64,000 nucleotides of DNA from an uncultured Lachnospiraceae bacterium (GTDB lineage: Bacteria > Bacillota > Clostridia > Lachnospirales > Lachnospiraceae), in assembly GCA_910579465.1 (NCBI GenBank), contig CAJTUB010000001.1, forward strand, positions 434,001 to 498,000, given 5' to 3'. The notes under the pieces were generated by a model. That model saw nothing but the letters and a program-made list of their open reading frames with translations, was not told the DNA's origin and did no database searches. A program made the position numbers and the translations under genes. Each line of letters starts with the position of its first letter. Within the stretch, counting starts at the first letter, position 1. This document shows positions 25,066 through 34,149 of this stretch, in pieces.

Positions 25066-26244
25066 ATGAATTCAAAGTACCGGCGTACGATGTATGCGTG
25101 TTTTGTAGGCTATATTGTGCAGGCGGTTGTCAATAATTTTGCACCGCTTTTGTTTCTGACCTTTCAGGAGTCCTATGGGATTTCGATTGCAAAAATAACA
25201 TTTTTAGTGACGTTTAATTTCATATTACAGCTTGCAGTGGATTTGGCGTCGACTGTAGTGATTGATAAAATCGGTTACCGGGTTTCCGTTGTGGCGGCAC
25301 ACTTTCTGGCGGCAGCGGGTCTTGTTGCACTGGCAGTTTTCCCGGAGGTATTTCCGGACCCGTTTGCCGGGCTTCTGACGGCGGTCGTAATTTATGCGGT
25401 AGGCGGAGGGCTTTTGGAGGTTGTAATCAGCCCTATGGTGGAGGCCTGTCCGAGCGACAATAAGGAGGCAGCCATGAGCCTTTTGCATTCCTTCTACTGC
25501 TGGGGGCAGGTAGGGGTAGTGCTGCTATCCACGCTGTTTTTTGTGTTTGCCGGAATTGAGCATTGGAAGCTTCTTGCCCTGCTCTGGGCGGCGATTCCTT
25601 TTGTCAACGGACTTGTTTGCACCAGGGTGCCGATTGCAACGCTTCTTCCGGAGGATGAAAAGGGGCTGTCCATGAAAGGATTGTTTTCCAAAAGAAAGTT
25701 CTGGGTGTTTGTGCTTTTGATGTTTTGTGCAGGAAGCTGTGAAATGGCAGTCAGCCAGTGGGCGTCCGCGTTTGCGGAGAAGGGACTTAAGGTCAGCAAG
25801 ACCGTGGGCGACCTGGCAGGGCCGATGCTGTTTGCGGGAATGATGGGACTTTCCCGTACCTTATACAGCAGGGCAGGGGAAAAGCTTGTGTTACAGAAAG
25901 CAATGCTTTTCTCCGGGATGCTTTGTCTGGCAAGCTATCTTTTGATTGCATTGTCGCCGCTTCCGTGGCTCGGTCTTGCCGGCTGCGGGCTCTGCGGCTT
26001 CTCGGTCGGGCTTTTGTGGCCGGGGACCTATAGCCTTGCTTCGGCGCAGATAGCGAAGGGAGGAACCGCAATGTTTGCGTTTCTTGCCCTGGCAGGGGAC
26101 CTCGGCTGTTCCCTGGGGCCTACGCTGGTGGGCAGGATATCGGCGCTGTATGGGGATAACCTGAAGGCGGGAATGCTTTCGGCGGTTGCGTTTCCGGCGG
26201 TGCTTCTGATAGCACTCTTACTGAACCGCAGAAGTTCTTCGTAA
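25066..26244 (+). CDS. Major facilitator superfamily transporter
   Basis: 392 aa with about twelve hydrophobic segments in two halves of six, no signal peptide, and the family's basic loops (RISALYGD, DKIGYR after TM2). It looks like a proton-coupled transporter of the sugar or FucP-like branch, but the substrate cannot be read from the sequence. AAGAGG lies 9 bases before the ATG. The gene stands alone under its own promoter with an inverted-repeat operator. Confidence 0.85.
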   Translation: MNSKYRRTMYACFVGYIVQAVVNNFAPLLFLTFQESYGISIAKITFLVTFNFILQLAVDLASTVVIDKIGYRVSVVAAHFLAAAGLVALAVFPEVFPDPFAGLLTAVVIYAVGGGLLEVVISPMVEACPSDNKEAAMSLLHSFYCWGQVGVVLLSTLFFVFAGIEHWKLLALLWAAIPFVNGLVCTRVPIATLLPEDEKGLSMKGLFSKRKFWVFVLLMFCAGSCEMAVSQWASAFAEKGLKVSKTVGDLAGPMLFAGMMGLSRTLYSRAGEKLVLQKAMLFSGMLCLASYLLIALSPLPWLGLAGCGLCGFSVGLLWPGTYSLASAQIAKGGTAMFAFLALAGDLGCSLGPTLVGRISALYGDNLKAGMLSAVAFPAVLLIALLLNRRSSS

Positions 26245-26318
26245 CCCGGACTCCGCCGGTCTACGGAACCTTTCGGGATTACTAAAACTGTGGAAGTGCA
26301 AGGCGGTTTTTGTCGCTC

Positions 26319-26347
26319 TTGACTTTTGTCAGAGGGTCTGTTATACT
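26319..26347 (+). promoter_or_regulatory. Promoter of ilvD-ilvB
   Basis: TTGACT (26319-26324), 17-base spacer, TATACT (26342-26347), about 98 bases before ilvD. I see no T-box or leucine-rich leader peptide in the leader. Confidence 0.75.
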
Positions 26348-26444
26348 AAAGGGAAATTGTGACTTTAACGCAATAGTGTGCTGATTTGGTTAAGATAGGT
26401 AAGTGCAAAGATGCGAATAAACAGGAAGAAAGGTGGAATCACTT

Positions 26445-28109
26445 ATGAAAAGTGACGCAGTGAAAAAGGGTGCCACACAGGCGCCGCATCGCTCCTTGTT
26501 GAACGCACTTGGTTTGACAAAGGAAGAACTGGATAAGCCGTTAATCGGTATTGTAAGCTCTTATAATGAGATTGTACCGGGTCATATGAACCTGGATAAA
26601 GTAGTGGAGGCAGTAAAGCTCGGCGTGGCAATGGCAGGCGGCGTACCGCGTGTTTTCCCGGCAATTGCGGTCTGTGACGGAATTGCAATGGGCCATATCG
26701 GCATGAAGTATTCCCTTGTGACGAGGGACTTGATTGCGGATTCGACGGAGGCAATGGCACTGGCGCATCAGTTTGACGCGCTTGTCATGGTTCCGAATTG
26801 TGATAAAAATGTACCGGGTCTTCTGATGGCAGCGGCGCGTCTGAACATCCCGACGATATTTGTCAGCGGTGGCCCGATGTTAGCCGGTCATGTGCACGGT
26901 GAAAAGACCAGTCTTTCCAGTATGTTTGAAGCAGTAGGCGCGCATGCGGCAGGAAAGATGACAGAGGAGGAGCTGGATTATTATGTAGAAAACGTATGTC
27001 CGACCTGCGGCTCCTGCTCCGGGATGTATACGGCAAATTCCATGAACTGTCTGACCGAGGTGCTCGGTATGGGCTTACAGGGGAATGGTACGATTCCTGC
27101 AGTGTATTCCGAACGGCTCCGTCTTGCGAAGCATGCCGGCATGAAGATTATGGAGCTTTTGGAGAAGGATATCCGTCCGCGTGATATTATGACGGAAAAG
27201 GCGTTTCTGAATGCGCTGACCGTCGATATGGCACTGGGCTGTTCTACGAACAGCATGCTGCATCTTCCGGCCATCGCACATGAGGCGGGGGTAGAGCTGG
27301 ATGTGGACATTGCCAATTCCATCAGTGCAAAGACCCCGAACCTGTGCCATCTGGCACCGGCAGGGCATGCCTATATTGAAGAGTTAAATGAGGCAGGCGG
27401 CGTGTATGCCGTAATGAAGGAGCTTGGCAAGAAGGATTTGCTGAACCTTGACTGCATGACCGTAACGGGAAAGACCGTCGGCGAGAACATTGCCCCGGTC
27501 TGCAATAAAAATCCGGAGATTATCCGTCCGGTGGAGAATCCGTACAGCGAGACCGGCGGGATTGCCGTGCTGAAGGGAAATCTTGCTCCGGATTCCTGTG
27601 TGGTAAAGCGTTCCGCGGTGGTGCCGGAGATGCTGAAGCATGAGGGACCGGCACGGGTGTTTGACTGTGAGGAGGATGCCATTACGGCAATTTATGCCGG
27701 GAAAATCCAGGCGGGCGACGTTGTGGTCATCCGTTATGAGGGACCGAAGGGTGGTCCGGGTATGCGGGAGATGCTTAATCCGACCTCGGCAATTGCCGGT
27801 ATGGGACTTGGTTCAAGTGTGGCGCTGATTACTGACGGAAGATTTTCCGGCGCAAGCCGCGGTGCTTCGATTGGTCATGTCTGTCCGGAGGCAGCCGTGG
27901 GTGGTCCGATTGCCCTGGTAGAAGAGGGAGATATTATCGCAATCGATATCAATGCAAATAAGATTGACGTTAAGATAAGTGACGAAGAAATGCAGGCAAG
28001 GCGCGCAAGATGGCAGCCGAGAGAGCCGAAGGTGACAACCGGATATCTGGCAAGATATGCCTCTTTGGTTTCTGCGGCATGTAAGGGCGCTGTGCTGGAG
28101 TTGAAATAG
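26445..28109 (+). CDS. ilvD: Dihydroxy-acid dehydratase
   Basis: 554 aa, normal length. Dehydrates 2,3-dihydroxy-isovalerate and -methylvalerate to the keto acids of valine and isoleucine synthesis. Cysteines expected to hold the Fe-S cluster are in PNCDKNVPG and CPTCGSCSGMYTANSMN; the C-terminal signature GRFSGASRGASIGHVCPEA is intact. ATG 26445 follows AAAGGTGG; the frame opens earlier at a GTG (26433). ilvB follows at 23 bases, so the two form an operon. Confidence 0.96.
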   Translation: MKSDAVKKGATQAPHRSLLNALGLTKEELDKPLIGIVSSYNEIVPGHMNLDKVVEAVKLGVAMAGGVPRVFPAIAVCDGIAMGHIGMKYSLVTRDLIADSTEAMALAHQFDALVMVPNCDKNVPGLLMAAARLNIPTIFVSGGPMLAGHVHGEKTSLSSMFEAVGAHAAGKMTEEELDYYVENVCPTCGSCSGMYTANSMNCLTEVLGMGLQGNGTIPAVYSERLRLAKHAGMKIMELLEKDIRPRDIMTEKAFLNALTVDMALGCSTNSMLHLPAIAHEAGVELDVDIANSISAKTPNLCHLAPAGHAYIEELNEAGGVYAVMKELGKKDLLNLDCMTVTGKTVGENIAPVCNKNPEIIRPVENPYSETGGIAVLKGNLAPDSCVVKRSAVVPEMLKHEGPARVFDCEEDAITAIYAGKIQAGDVVVIRYEGPKGGPGMREMLNPTSAIAGMGLGSSVALITDGRFSGASRGASIGHVCPEAAVGGPIALVEEGDIIAIDINANKIDVKISDEEMQARRARWQPREPKVTTGYLARYASLVSAACKGAVLELK

Positions 28110-28132
28110 AGATAGAGGAAAGGAGTGTAAGC

Positions 28133-29821
28133 ATGGAATTAAATGGTTCTCAGATTGTACTGGAGTGTCTGCTCGAACAGGGTGTGGATACCGTATTCGG
28201 ATATCCGGGCGGCTCAATTTTAAATATTTATGATGCGTTATACCATTACAGTGACAGAATCCACCATATCCTGACCTCGCATGAGCAGGGAGCTGCCCAT
28301 GCGGCAGACGGGTATGCGCGTGCGACCGGGAAGGTCGGCGTTTGTATGGCAACCAGCGGTCCGGGGGCGACAAATCTCGTAACCGGGATTGCGACGGCCT
28401 ATATGGATTCCGTACCGGTTGTTGCCATTACCTGTAACGTAGGCGTTTCCCTGCTCGGAAGGGACAGCTTTCAGGAGGTTGACATTGCGGGCGTCGTAAT
28501 GCCGATTACGAAGCACAGCTTTATTGTAAAGGATATTACAAAGCTTGCGGAGACAATCCGTCGTGCGTTTAAGATAGCCCAGAGCGGCAGACCGGGGCCG
28601 GTGTTAGTGGATATTACAAAGGATGTTACCGCTGCGGTTTACGAGTATGAAGCGGCAGTGCCGGAGCCGGTAGAGCGTGTAAAGGACACGATTACCGAAG
28701 AAGATTTGTCAAGGGCAGTGAAGCTGATTCAAAAGTCTGAGCGCCCGATGATTTTAGTCGGCGGCGGCGCGGTAATCTCCAATGCGAGCGGCGAGCTGGC
28801 GGAGTTTGTACGGAAGGTGGATGCGCCGGTTGCTGACACCCTGATGGGGAAGGGCGCATATGATGGTACGAAGGAAAACTATACCGGTATGCTTGGAATG
28901 CATGGTACGAAGACTTCCAACTATGCAGTAACGGAGTGCGACCTGCTGATTGCGGTCGGTGCCCGTTTTTCCGACCGGGTAACCGGAAATACCAAGAAGT
29001 TTGCAAAGGGGGCAAAGATATTACATATCGATGTCGACCCTGCGGAAATCAATAAAAACATTCTCAGTGATGCTTCCGTAATCGGTGATATCAAGGAAGT
29101 GTTGGCGATTTTGAACAATCGTATTGAGCAGAAGTCAAATCCGGAGTGGATGTCTCATATTCTGGAATATAAGGAAAAGTATCCGTTGCGTGTCCCGGAG
29201 GGACTTTCCGGTCCGTATGTGGTGCGCAGGCTGTATGAGGCGACAAAGGGCGACGCGGTCATTGTAACCGAGGTCGGACAGCATCAGATGTGGGCGGCAC
29301 AGTTCTATTCCTTCCAGAAGCCGCGTACCTTGCTTACCTCCGGCGGTCTCGGCACGATGGGCTATGGTTTTGGTGCCGCTATGGGCGCAAAGATCGGCGT
29401 GCCGGAGAAGCGCGTTATTAACATTGCGGGCGACGGGTGCTTCCGTATGAATATCAACGAGCTGGCTTCTGCGGCAAGGAACCGGATTCCGATGATCCAG
29501 GTAGTCATCAATAATCATGTACTTGGCATGGTGCGCCAGTGGCAGTCCCTGTTTTACGGGAAGCGTTATTCCAACACGACCTTACAGGACGGCGTGGACT
29601 TTGTAAAGGTAGCGGAAGGCATGGGCGCAGAGGGCATGACGGTAACAAGCAGGGAGGAGCTTGACGAGGCAATCCGCCGGGCATTTGCAGCAGAGGGACC
29701 GTTTGTAATCGACTGCCGGATTGACAGTGATGAAAAGGTCTGGCCGATGGTAGCGCCGGGCGCTCCGATTCAGGAGGCATTTTCGGAGGAGGACCTTGAT
29801 GAGAAAGTGAGTAATTCATAA
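28133..29821 (+). CDS. ilvB: Acetolactate synthase large subunit
   Basis: 562 aa. Condenses pyruvate to acetolactate, or with 2-ketobutyrate to acetohydroxybutyrate, using thiamine diphosphate. The TPP-activating Glu lies in SHEQGAAHAADGYARATGK, the FAD/central domain in the middle, and the TPP-Mg motif GDGCFRMNINELASAARN near the C-terminus. No ilvN regulatory subunit follows; the next gene is serC under its own promoter. It could therefore be a biosynthetic enzyme whose small subunit is elsewhere. Confidence 0.95.
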   Translation: MELNGSQIVLECLLEQGVDTVFGYPGGSILNIYDALYHYSDRIHHILTSHEQGAAHAADGYARATGKVGVCMATSGPGATNLVTGIATAYMDSVPVVAITCNVGVSLLGRDSFQEVDIAGVVMPITKHSFIVKDITKLAETIRRAFKIAQSGRPGPVLVDITKDVTAAVYEYEAAVPEPVERVKDTITEEDLSRAVKLIQKSERPMILVGGGAVISNASGELAEFVRKVDAPVADTLMGKGAYDGTKENYTGMLGMHGTKTSNYAVTECDLLIAVGARFSDRVTGNTKKFAKGAKILHIDVDPAEINKNILSDASVIGDIKEVLAILNNRIEQKSNPEWMSHILEYKEKYPLRVPEGLSGPYVVRRLYEATKGDAVIVTEVGQHQMWAAQFYSFQKPRTLLTSGGLGTMGYGFGAAMGAKIGVPEKRVINIAGDGCFRMNINELASAARNRIPMIQVVINNHVLGMVRQWQSLFYGKRYSNTTLQDGVDFVKVAEGMGAEGMTVTSREELDEAIRRAFAAEGPFVIDCRIDSDEKVWPMVAPGAPIQEAFSEEDLDEKVSNS

Positions 29822-29829
29822 GAAAATAA

Positions 29830-29858
29830 TTGACGCATGTTGTCATTTGTTTTATAAT
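29830..29858 (+). promoter_or_regulatory. Promoter of serC-serA
   Basis: TTGACG (29830-29835), 17-base spacer, perfect TATAAT (29853-29858), starting right after the ilvB stop codon. Confidence 0.8.
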
Positions 29859-29913
29859 TGAATCGATTATCTGTTGCAGGAAGCAGCAGGGAAACAGAAT
29901 GGAGGATAAAGAA

Positions 29914-30999
29914 ATGGGAAGAGTGTATAATTTTTCCGCAGGTCCGGCCGTGTTACCGGAGGAAGTATTAAAGGAAGCAGCAGAGGAGATGCTGGATTAC
30001 AAGGGAACCGGCATGTCCGTCATGGAGATGAGCCATCGTTCCAAGGCATACGAGGAAATCATCCAGACTGCAGAGAAAGATTTAAGGGAACTGATGAATA
30101 TTCCGGATAACTACAAGGTGCTGTTCTTACAGGGCGGCGCTTCCCAGCAGTTTGCCATGATTCCGATGAACCTGATGAAGAATAAGGTGGCAGACTACAT
30201 TATCACCGGCCAGTGGGCAAAGAAGGCATACCAGGAGGCTCAGATTTACGGTAAGGCAAATGCAATTGCCTCTTCCGCAGACAAGACGTTTTCCTATATT
30301 CCGGACTGCTCCGATCTCCCGATTAGCGAAGATGCCGACTATGTTTATATCTGCGAGAATAACACGATTTACGGTACGAAGTTCAAGACGCTTCCGAACA
30401 CGAAGGGGAAGACCCTTGTAGCGGACGTTTCTTCCTGCTTCCTTTCCGAGCCGGTGGATGTAACGAAGTACGGCGTTATTTACGGCGGTGTGCAGAAGAA
30501 TATCGGACCGGCAGGCGTTGTTATCGTGATTATCCGTGAGGACCTGATTACCGAGGATACGCTTCCTGGCACTCCTACCATGTTAAAGTATAAGATTCAT
30601 GCAGACAATGCGTCTCTTTATAATACGCCGCCGGCATACGGCATCTACATCTGCGGCAAGGTGTTCCAGTGGCTGAAGAGAAAGGGCGGCTTAGAGGCCA
30701 TGAAGAAGTACAACGAGGAGAAGGCAAAGATTCTTTATGATTTCCTCGATGAGAGCAAGATGTTTCAGGGTACCGTCCGCAAGGAGGACCGTTCCCTGAT
30801 GAATGTTCCGTTTGTAACCGGAAACGAAGAATTGGATGCGAAGTTTGTGAAGGAAGCAAAGGCAGCCGGTTTTGAGAACCTGAAGGGTCACAGGACCGTC
30901 GGCGGTATGCGTGCAAGCATCTACAATGCAATGCCGAAGGAAGGCGTAGAGGCGCTTGTTGCGTTTATGAAGAAGTTCGAGGCAGAAAATACAAAATAA
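29914..30999 (+). CDS. serC: Phosphoserine aminotransferase
   Basis: 361 aa. PLP enzyme that converts 3-phosphohydroxypyruvate and glutamate to phosphoserine. The family start VYNFSAGPAVLPEEVL, the PLP lysine in YGGVQKNIGPAG and the C-terminal GGMRASIYNAMP are all present. ATG 29914 is chosen, with GGAGG upstream; the frame extends through 28 non-family codons to 29830, which overlaps the promoter. serA follows at 14 bases. Confidence 0.96.
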   Translation: MGRVYNFSAGPAVLPEEVLKEAAEEMLDYKGTGMSVMEMSHRSKAYEEIIQTAEKDLRELMNIPDNYKVLFLQGGASQQFAMIPMNLMKNKVADYIITGQWAKKAYQEAQIYGKANAIASSADKTFSYIPDCSDLPISEDADYVYICENNTIYGTKFKTLPNTKGKTLVADVSSCFLSEPVDVTKYGVIYGGVQKNIGPAGVVIVIIREDLITEDTLPGTPTMLKYKIHADNASLYNTPPAYGIYICGKVFQWLKRKGGLEAMKKYNEEKAKILYDFLDESKMFQGTVRKEDRSLMNVPFVTGNEELDAKFVKEAKAAGFENLKGHRTVGGMRASIYNAMPKEGVEALVAFMKKFEAENTK

Positions 31000-31013
31000 T
31001 CAGGAGGTCCTTT

Positions 31014-32192
31014 ATGTACCAGTATCATTGCTTAAATCCAATTGCAGCAGTCGGTCTGAATAATTTCACGGCTGATTATGCAAAGACTGAAAACGCGGCT
31101 GACGCTGACGCTTTTCTTGTTCGTTCCGCAGTTATGCATGAGATGGAGTTTTCCGATAAGCTTCTCTGTGTGGCAAGAGCCGGTGCCGGGGTAAATAATA
31201 TTCCGCTTACGGCATGTGCGGAGAAGGGTATCGTTGTATTTAATACGCCGGGAGCAAATGCAAACGGTGTAAAGGAGCTTGCGATTGCAGGAATGTTAAT
31301 GGCTTCCAGGGATATCGTCGGCGGTATCAACTGGGTACAGACCGTAAAGGATGACGAGACGGTTGCAAAGCTTGTAGAAAAAGGAAAGGCAAAGTTTGCA
31401 GGCAAGGAAATCAAGGGAAAGAAGCTTGGTATCATCGGTCTTGGCGCAATCGGCGGTCCGCTTGCCAATGCAGCAGTAAGCCTTGGCATGGAGGTATACG
31501 GCTGCGATCCGTATCTTTCGGTTGATGCGGCATGGAATCTCTCCAGTGCCGTGCATCGTGTGAAGACCCGTGAGGAAATCTTCACTGCCTGCGACTATAT
31601 TTCCGTTCATACGCCGCTTGTTGAGAATGAGGATCCGAACGTCAATACAAAGAAGATGATTAACAAGGATACGATTGCAATGATGAAGGACGGCGTGATT
31701 GTCCTGAACTTTGCAAGAGACCTTCTGGTAGACGACGAGGCAATGGAAGAGGCATTGAAGTCCGGTAAGGTTGCGAAGTATGTTACCGATTTCCCGAATG
31801 CGAAAACGGCAGGCATGGAGGGCGTGATTGCCATTCCGCATCTCGGTGCTTCGACGGAGGAGTCCGAGGATAACTGCGCAGTGATGGCAGTCAATGAAAT
31901 CAAGGAGTATATTGAGAACGGCAATATCATCAATTCCGTGAACTATCCGGCATGTGACGCCGGTGTCTGCAAGACAGAGGCGCGCGTTACTATCTGCCAT
32001 AAGAATGTTCCGAATATGCTGACTCAGTTTACCGGTGTGTTTGCATCGGAGAACATCAATATCGAGAACATGGTAAATAAGAGCAGAGGTGAATTTGCTT
32101 ATACCGTTCTGGATGTTGTGGCAAAGGTGGCAGACAGCTTTGTAGCAAAGCTGGAAGGCATCGACGGCGTATTAAAGGTACGTGTACTGTAG
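31014..32192 (+). CDS. serA: D-3-phosphoglycerate dehydrogenase
   Basis: 392 aa. First enzyme of serine synthesis: 3-phosphoglycerate to 3-phosphohydroxypyruvate with NAD. The substrate loop RAGAGVNNIP, NAD-binding GLGAIGG and the catalytic His in IPHLGASTEES are visible. A C-terminal ACT domain (about 318-392; ARVTICHKNVPNMLTQ) suggests serine feedback. It is the short form without the intervening ASB domain. Co-transcribed with serC. Confidence 0.95.
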   Translation: MYQYHCLNPIAAVGLNNFTADYAKTENAADADAFLVRSAVMHEMEFSDKLLCVARAGAGVNNIPLTACAEKGIVVFNTPGANANGVKELAIAGMLMASRDIVGGINWVQTVKDDETVAKLVEKGKAKFAGKEIKGKKLGIIGLGAIGGPLANAAVSLGMEVYGCDPYLSVDAAWNLSSAVHRVKTREEIFTACDYISVHTPLVENEDPNVNTKKMINKDTIAMMKDGVIVLNFARDLLVDDEAMEEALKSGKVAKYVTDFPNAKTAGMEGVIAIPHLGASTEESEDNCAVMAVNEIKEYIENGNIINSVNYPACDAGVCKTEARVTICHKNVPNMLTQFTGVFASENINIENMVNKSRGEFAYTVLDVVAKVADSFVAKLEGIDGVLKVRVL

Positions 32193-32212
32193 TTTGACTT
32201 TGTGAATCAGAG

Positions 32213-32243
32213 GGGCTGTGCGTTGAGCGCAGCCCTGTTTTTG
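32213..32243 (+). terminator. Intrinsic terminator of serC-serA
   Basis: GGGCTGTGC (32213-32221) pairs with GCGCAGCCC (32227-32235), one G-T wobble, 5-base loop, followed by TGTTTTTG. Confidence 0.85.
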
Positions 32244-32284
32244 TTCGCGCAAAGGCAAAGTGAGGATAGTGCAAACATATTTGC

Positions 32285-32395
32285 ACTATCCGGGCGCGCC
32301 CGCGGGGTCAAATACCCCGCCCCTTTAGGTGCGGACAAGCAAAAGAGAAGCTAAGTCATGCCCCGCAGCTTTCGCTGCGGGGTATTTGGCTTTAA
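32285..32395. repeat. Dispersed GCGGGGTATTTG repeat, copies 2 and 3
   Basis: GCGGGGT-CAA-ATACCCCGC (about 32303-32320) and GCCCCGCAGC-TTTC-GCTGCGGGGT (about 32360-32383) are two strong palindromes sharing the 14-base core seen at 108-121. The first carries the core inverted and the second carries it direct, with one change. The pair looks like a REP-type doublet. No gene is seen here. Confidence 0.55.
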
Positions 32396-32480
32396 GAGAA
32401 TACTGTGCCGAGTCAGTGCATTAAGGCATAATTTAAGGTAATTTGGCGCTTTGCTTGAATGTCAGCCGGAATTATGATAA

Positions 32481-33326
32481 AATACCATAAAAAGGGCGAG
32501 TTATATCGAATTGAAATTTGATTCGGGTGAACAGTACAACACTATAACAAATCAAGTCACAGATGTCTTTAAAAGTGCTTTGGCGCATGAAATGTTCCAT
32601 GCGATATCTTATACCTACAGATATTCGATGCCCTCCTGGTTTGGCGAATCGTTTGCGACGTGGGCAGGCTTGCGGTATGCGGCAGACGGGTATGTCAGTC
32701 AGTATTTGCCGGATACTTCCGTATCGCCGCATGATATGGGTGAGAAGAGCTTGATGTAGTATGGTTTCTGTGTGTTTCCGTTGACACTGGATATGTACAA
32801 TGGAGGAATAGCAACAATACGGAAGATTATAGAAGCAACGGAAAATACATCGAATGGATATACTGCAATCCAGAAAGGGATCGAGGCTGCAAATCAGTCA
32901 TATACGATGGCAGGGGAAGCATTTAATCATTGCTCCCTGCATATCAGTAAGCCGACGGTATTTTATACGATGGCTACCTCTGGCTGGGGTGAGGCATCCT
33001 GTGTCTCCCGCTCTGACAAGGAAAGCTATACTGTAACAGGGGATGCCTTTACGAGTTCACGATATGGGTATGGACAAGTTTCATCGGTATCAAAAACGCT
33101 TTCTATCTCGGTGAGAAGAAACGCAGGTGTTCTGGGGACAGGATTAGTGCGGATAAAGCAGGATGGGACGACAGAGGTAGTTGCGCCTGCTTCATCAACA
33201 AATAGCTTAGTAACCTATGTGATTCATAATTATGGAACTACCTATAGAAAGGTTATTCTTTCTCTGGTGAACGGCTCTACCAGTGCAGATAATCTGAATT
33301 GTACGGTATCGTCCACGGTGAATTAA
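32481..33326 (+). pseudogene. Broken zinc metalloprotease-like gene
   Basis: One reading frame spans 32481-33326 and is interrupted by TAG at 32757-32759. Before the stop, HEMFH (an HExxH zinc site) and GESFATWAG about 18 residues later (a gluzincin-type third ligand) mark a metalloprotease core. After it, the same frame continues with 188 residues ending in a beta-rich domain. No ATG exists at the 5' end; an in-frame stop at 32478-32480 bounds it, and a TTG at 32511 is the only start. The signal peptide and N-terminal part are missing. Relic of a secreted peptidase; readthrough is unlikely. Confidence 0.7.
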
Positions 33327-33339
33327 AGGGAGGGATTTT

Positions 33340-34047
33340 ATGAAACGCATTTGTTTTCTTACCATGCTTTTCTTTAGCGCAATGCTATGCGGCTGTAAGG
33401 GCTACGAGCCGAAGATGACAAGTGAAATGGCGATTGAGGCTGTCTTGGAGGAGGGGCAGCAGTATCTCGTGGAAGCGTTTGATGAATGGCAGTCCTGGAG
33501 TACCCGTACGGCAGAGTTTCAGGCAGTGGAGCTGATGACGCTGATCGATAAGGAGTGCGACGGGATGAAGTATATATGGCATGTGATATTTCAGAATGAT
33601 GAGGGAACCCGGTCGGTGCATTTTGTCGTGAAGGATGAGAATCAAGAGGTACTTAGCGGGTGGGACAGTGTGGATGCAACTGTAGATTATAAGGAAGAGC
33701 CAAAAGAAGAGTATGAATATACGGCGGAAGATGTGATTATACGGGCAGTTTTGTATTTCAATAACGATACTATATATAAAAGCAAGCATATTTATGTGTA
33801 CCTGGATTATTACAGCTGGTGGGATGCCAGGGACCTTTATGATCGGCGGTGGTGGGATGCCAGCATGAGCAGCATAAGTAAGGATATTATCCCTTTGGGA
33901 AAACAGGCATGGCGTGTTATCTTTTGTGAACACGAAGGAGAACATCAGCCCAGGTGGGATGTAGATTACCCGGTGGTTGTGGGAGCGGACAGCGGAGTCA
34001 TATATGGGGAGAATCGTATGGTTTTAGGGACTTCTATAAGAAAATAG
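33340..34047 (+). CDS. Lipoprotein of unknown function
   Basis: 235 aa. Short signal peptide and lipobox LCGC (Cys near residue 19). The rest is acidic and rich in Trp and Tyr (YLDYYSWWDARDLYDRRWW), without a recognised domain. Some blocks resemble DUF-type lipoproteins with 'WHVIFQND' strands. It starts 14 bases after the broken protease and shares its direction. AAGGGAGGG precedes the ATG. The pair may have been an operon. Confidence 0.65.
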   Translation: MKRICFLTMLFFSAMLCGCKGYEPKMTSEMAIEAVLEEGQQYLVEAFDEWQSWSTRTAEFQAVELMTLIDKECDGMKYIWHVIFQNDEGTRSVHFVVKDENQEVLSGWDSVDATVDYKEEPKEEYEYTAEDVIIRAVLYFNNDTIYKSKHIYVYLDYYSWWDARDLYDRRWWDASMSSISKDIIPLGKQAWRVIFCEHEGEHQPRWDVDYPVVVGADSGVIYGENRMVLGTSIRK

Positions 34048-34083
34048 AAGAAGGCAGTACCGGAGGAAATTTTCATCTCCCCC

Positions 34084-34112
34084 TTGTCATTCTGCTTTCC
34101 CTCTGTTACAAT
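34084..34112 (+). promoter_or_regulatory. Promoter of lgt
   Basis: TTGTCA (34084-34089), 17-base spacer, TACAAT (34107-34112). Confidence 0.7.
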
Positions 34113-34149
34113 ACCTGATAGACGGGAGTTACGGAAAGGAAAAAGGTTT

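Noticed and set aside
32474..32521. Short ATG ORF (MIKYHKKGELYR) as the start of the protease gene
   Set aside because: It is in a different frame from the HEMFH frame and stops after about 15 codons. A frameshift would be required and there is no evidence of one beyond the missing start.
32757..32759. Programmed readthrough of TAG (pyrrolysine or suppressor)
   Set aside because: No PYLIS-like element or pyl genes are seen and the gene also lacks a start and signal peptide, so simple decay is the better explanation.
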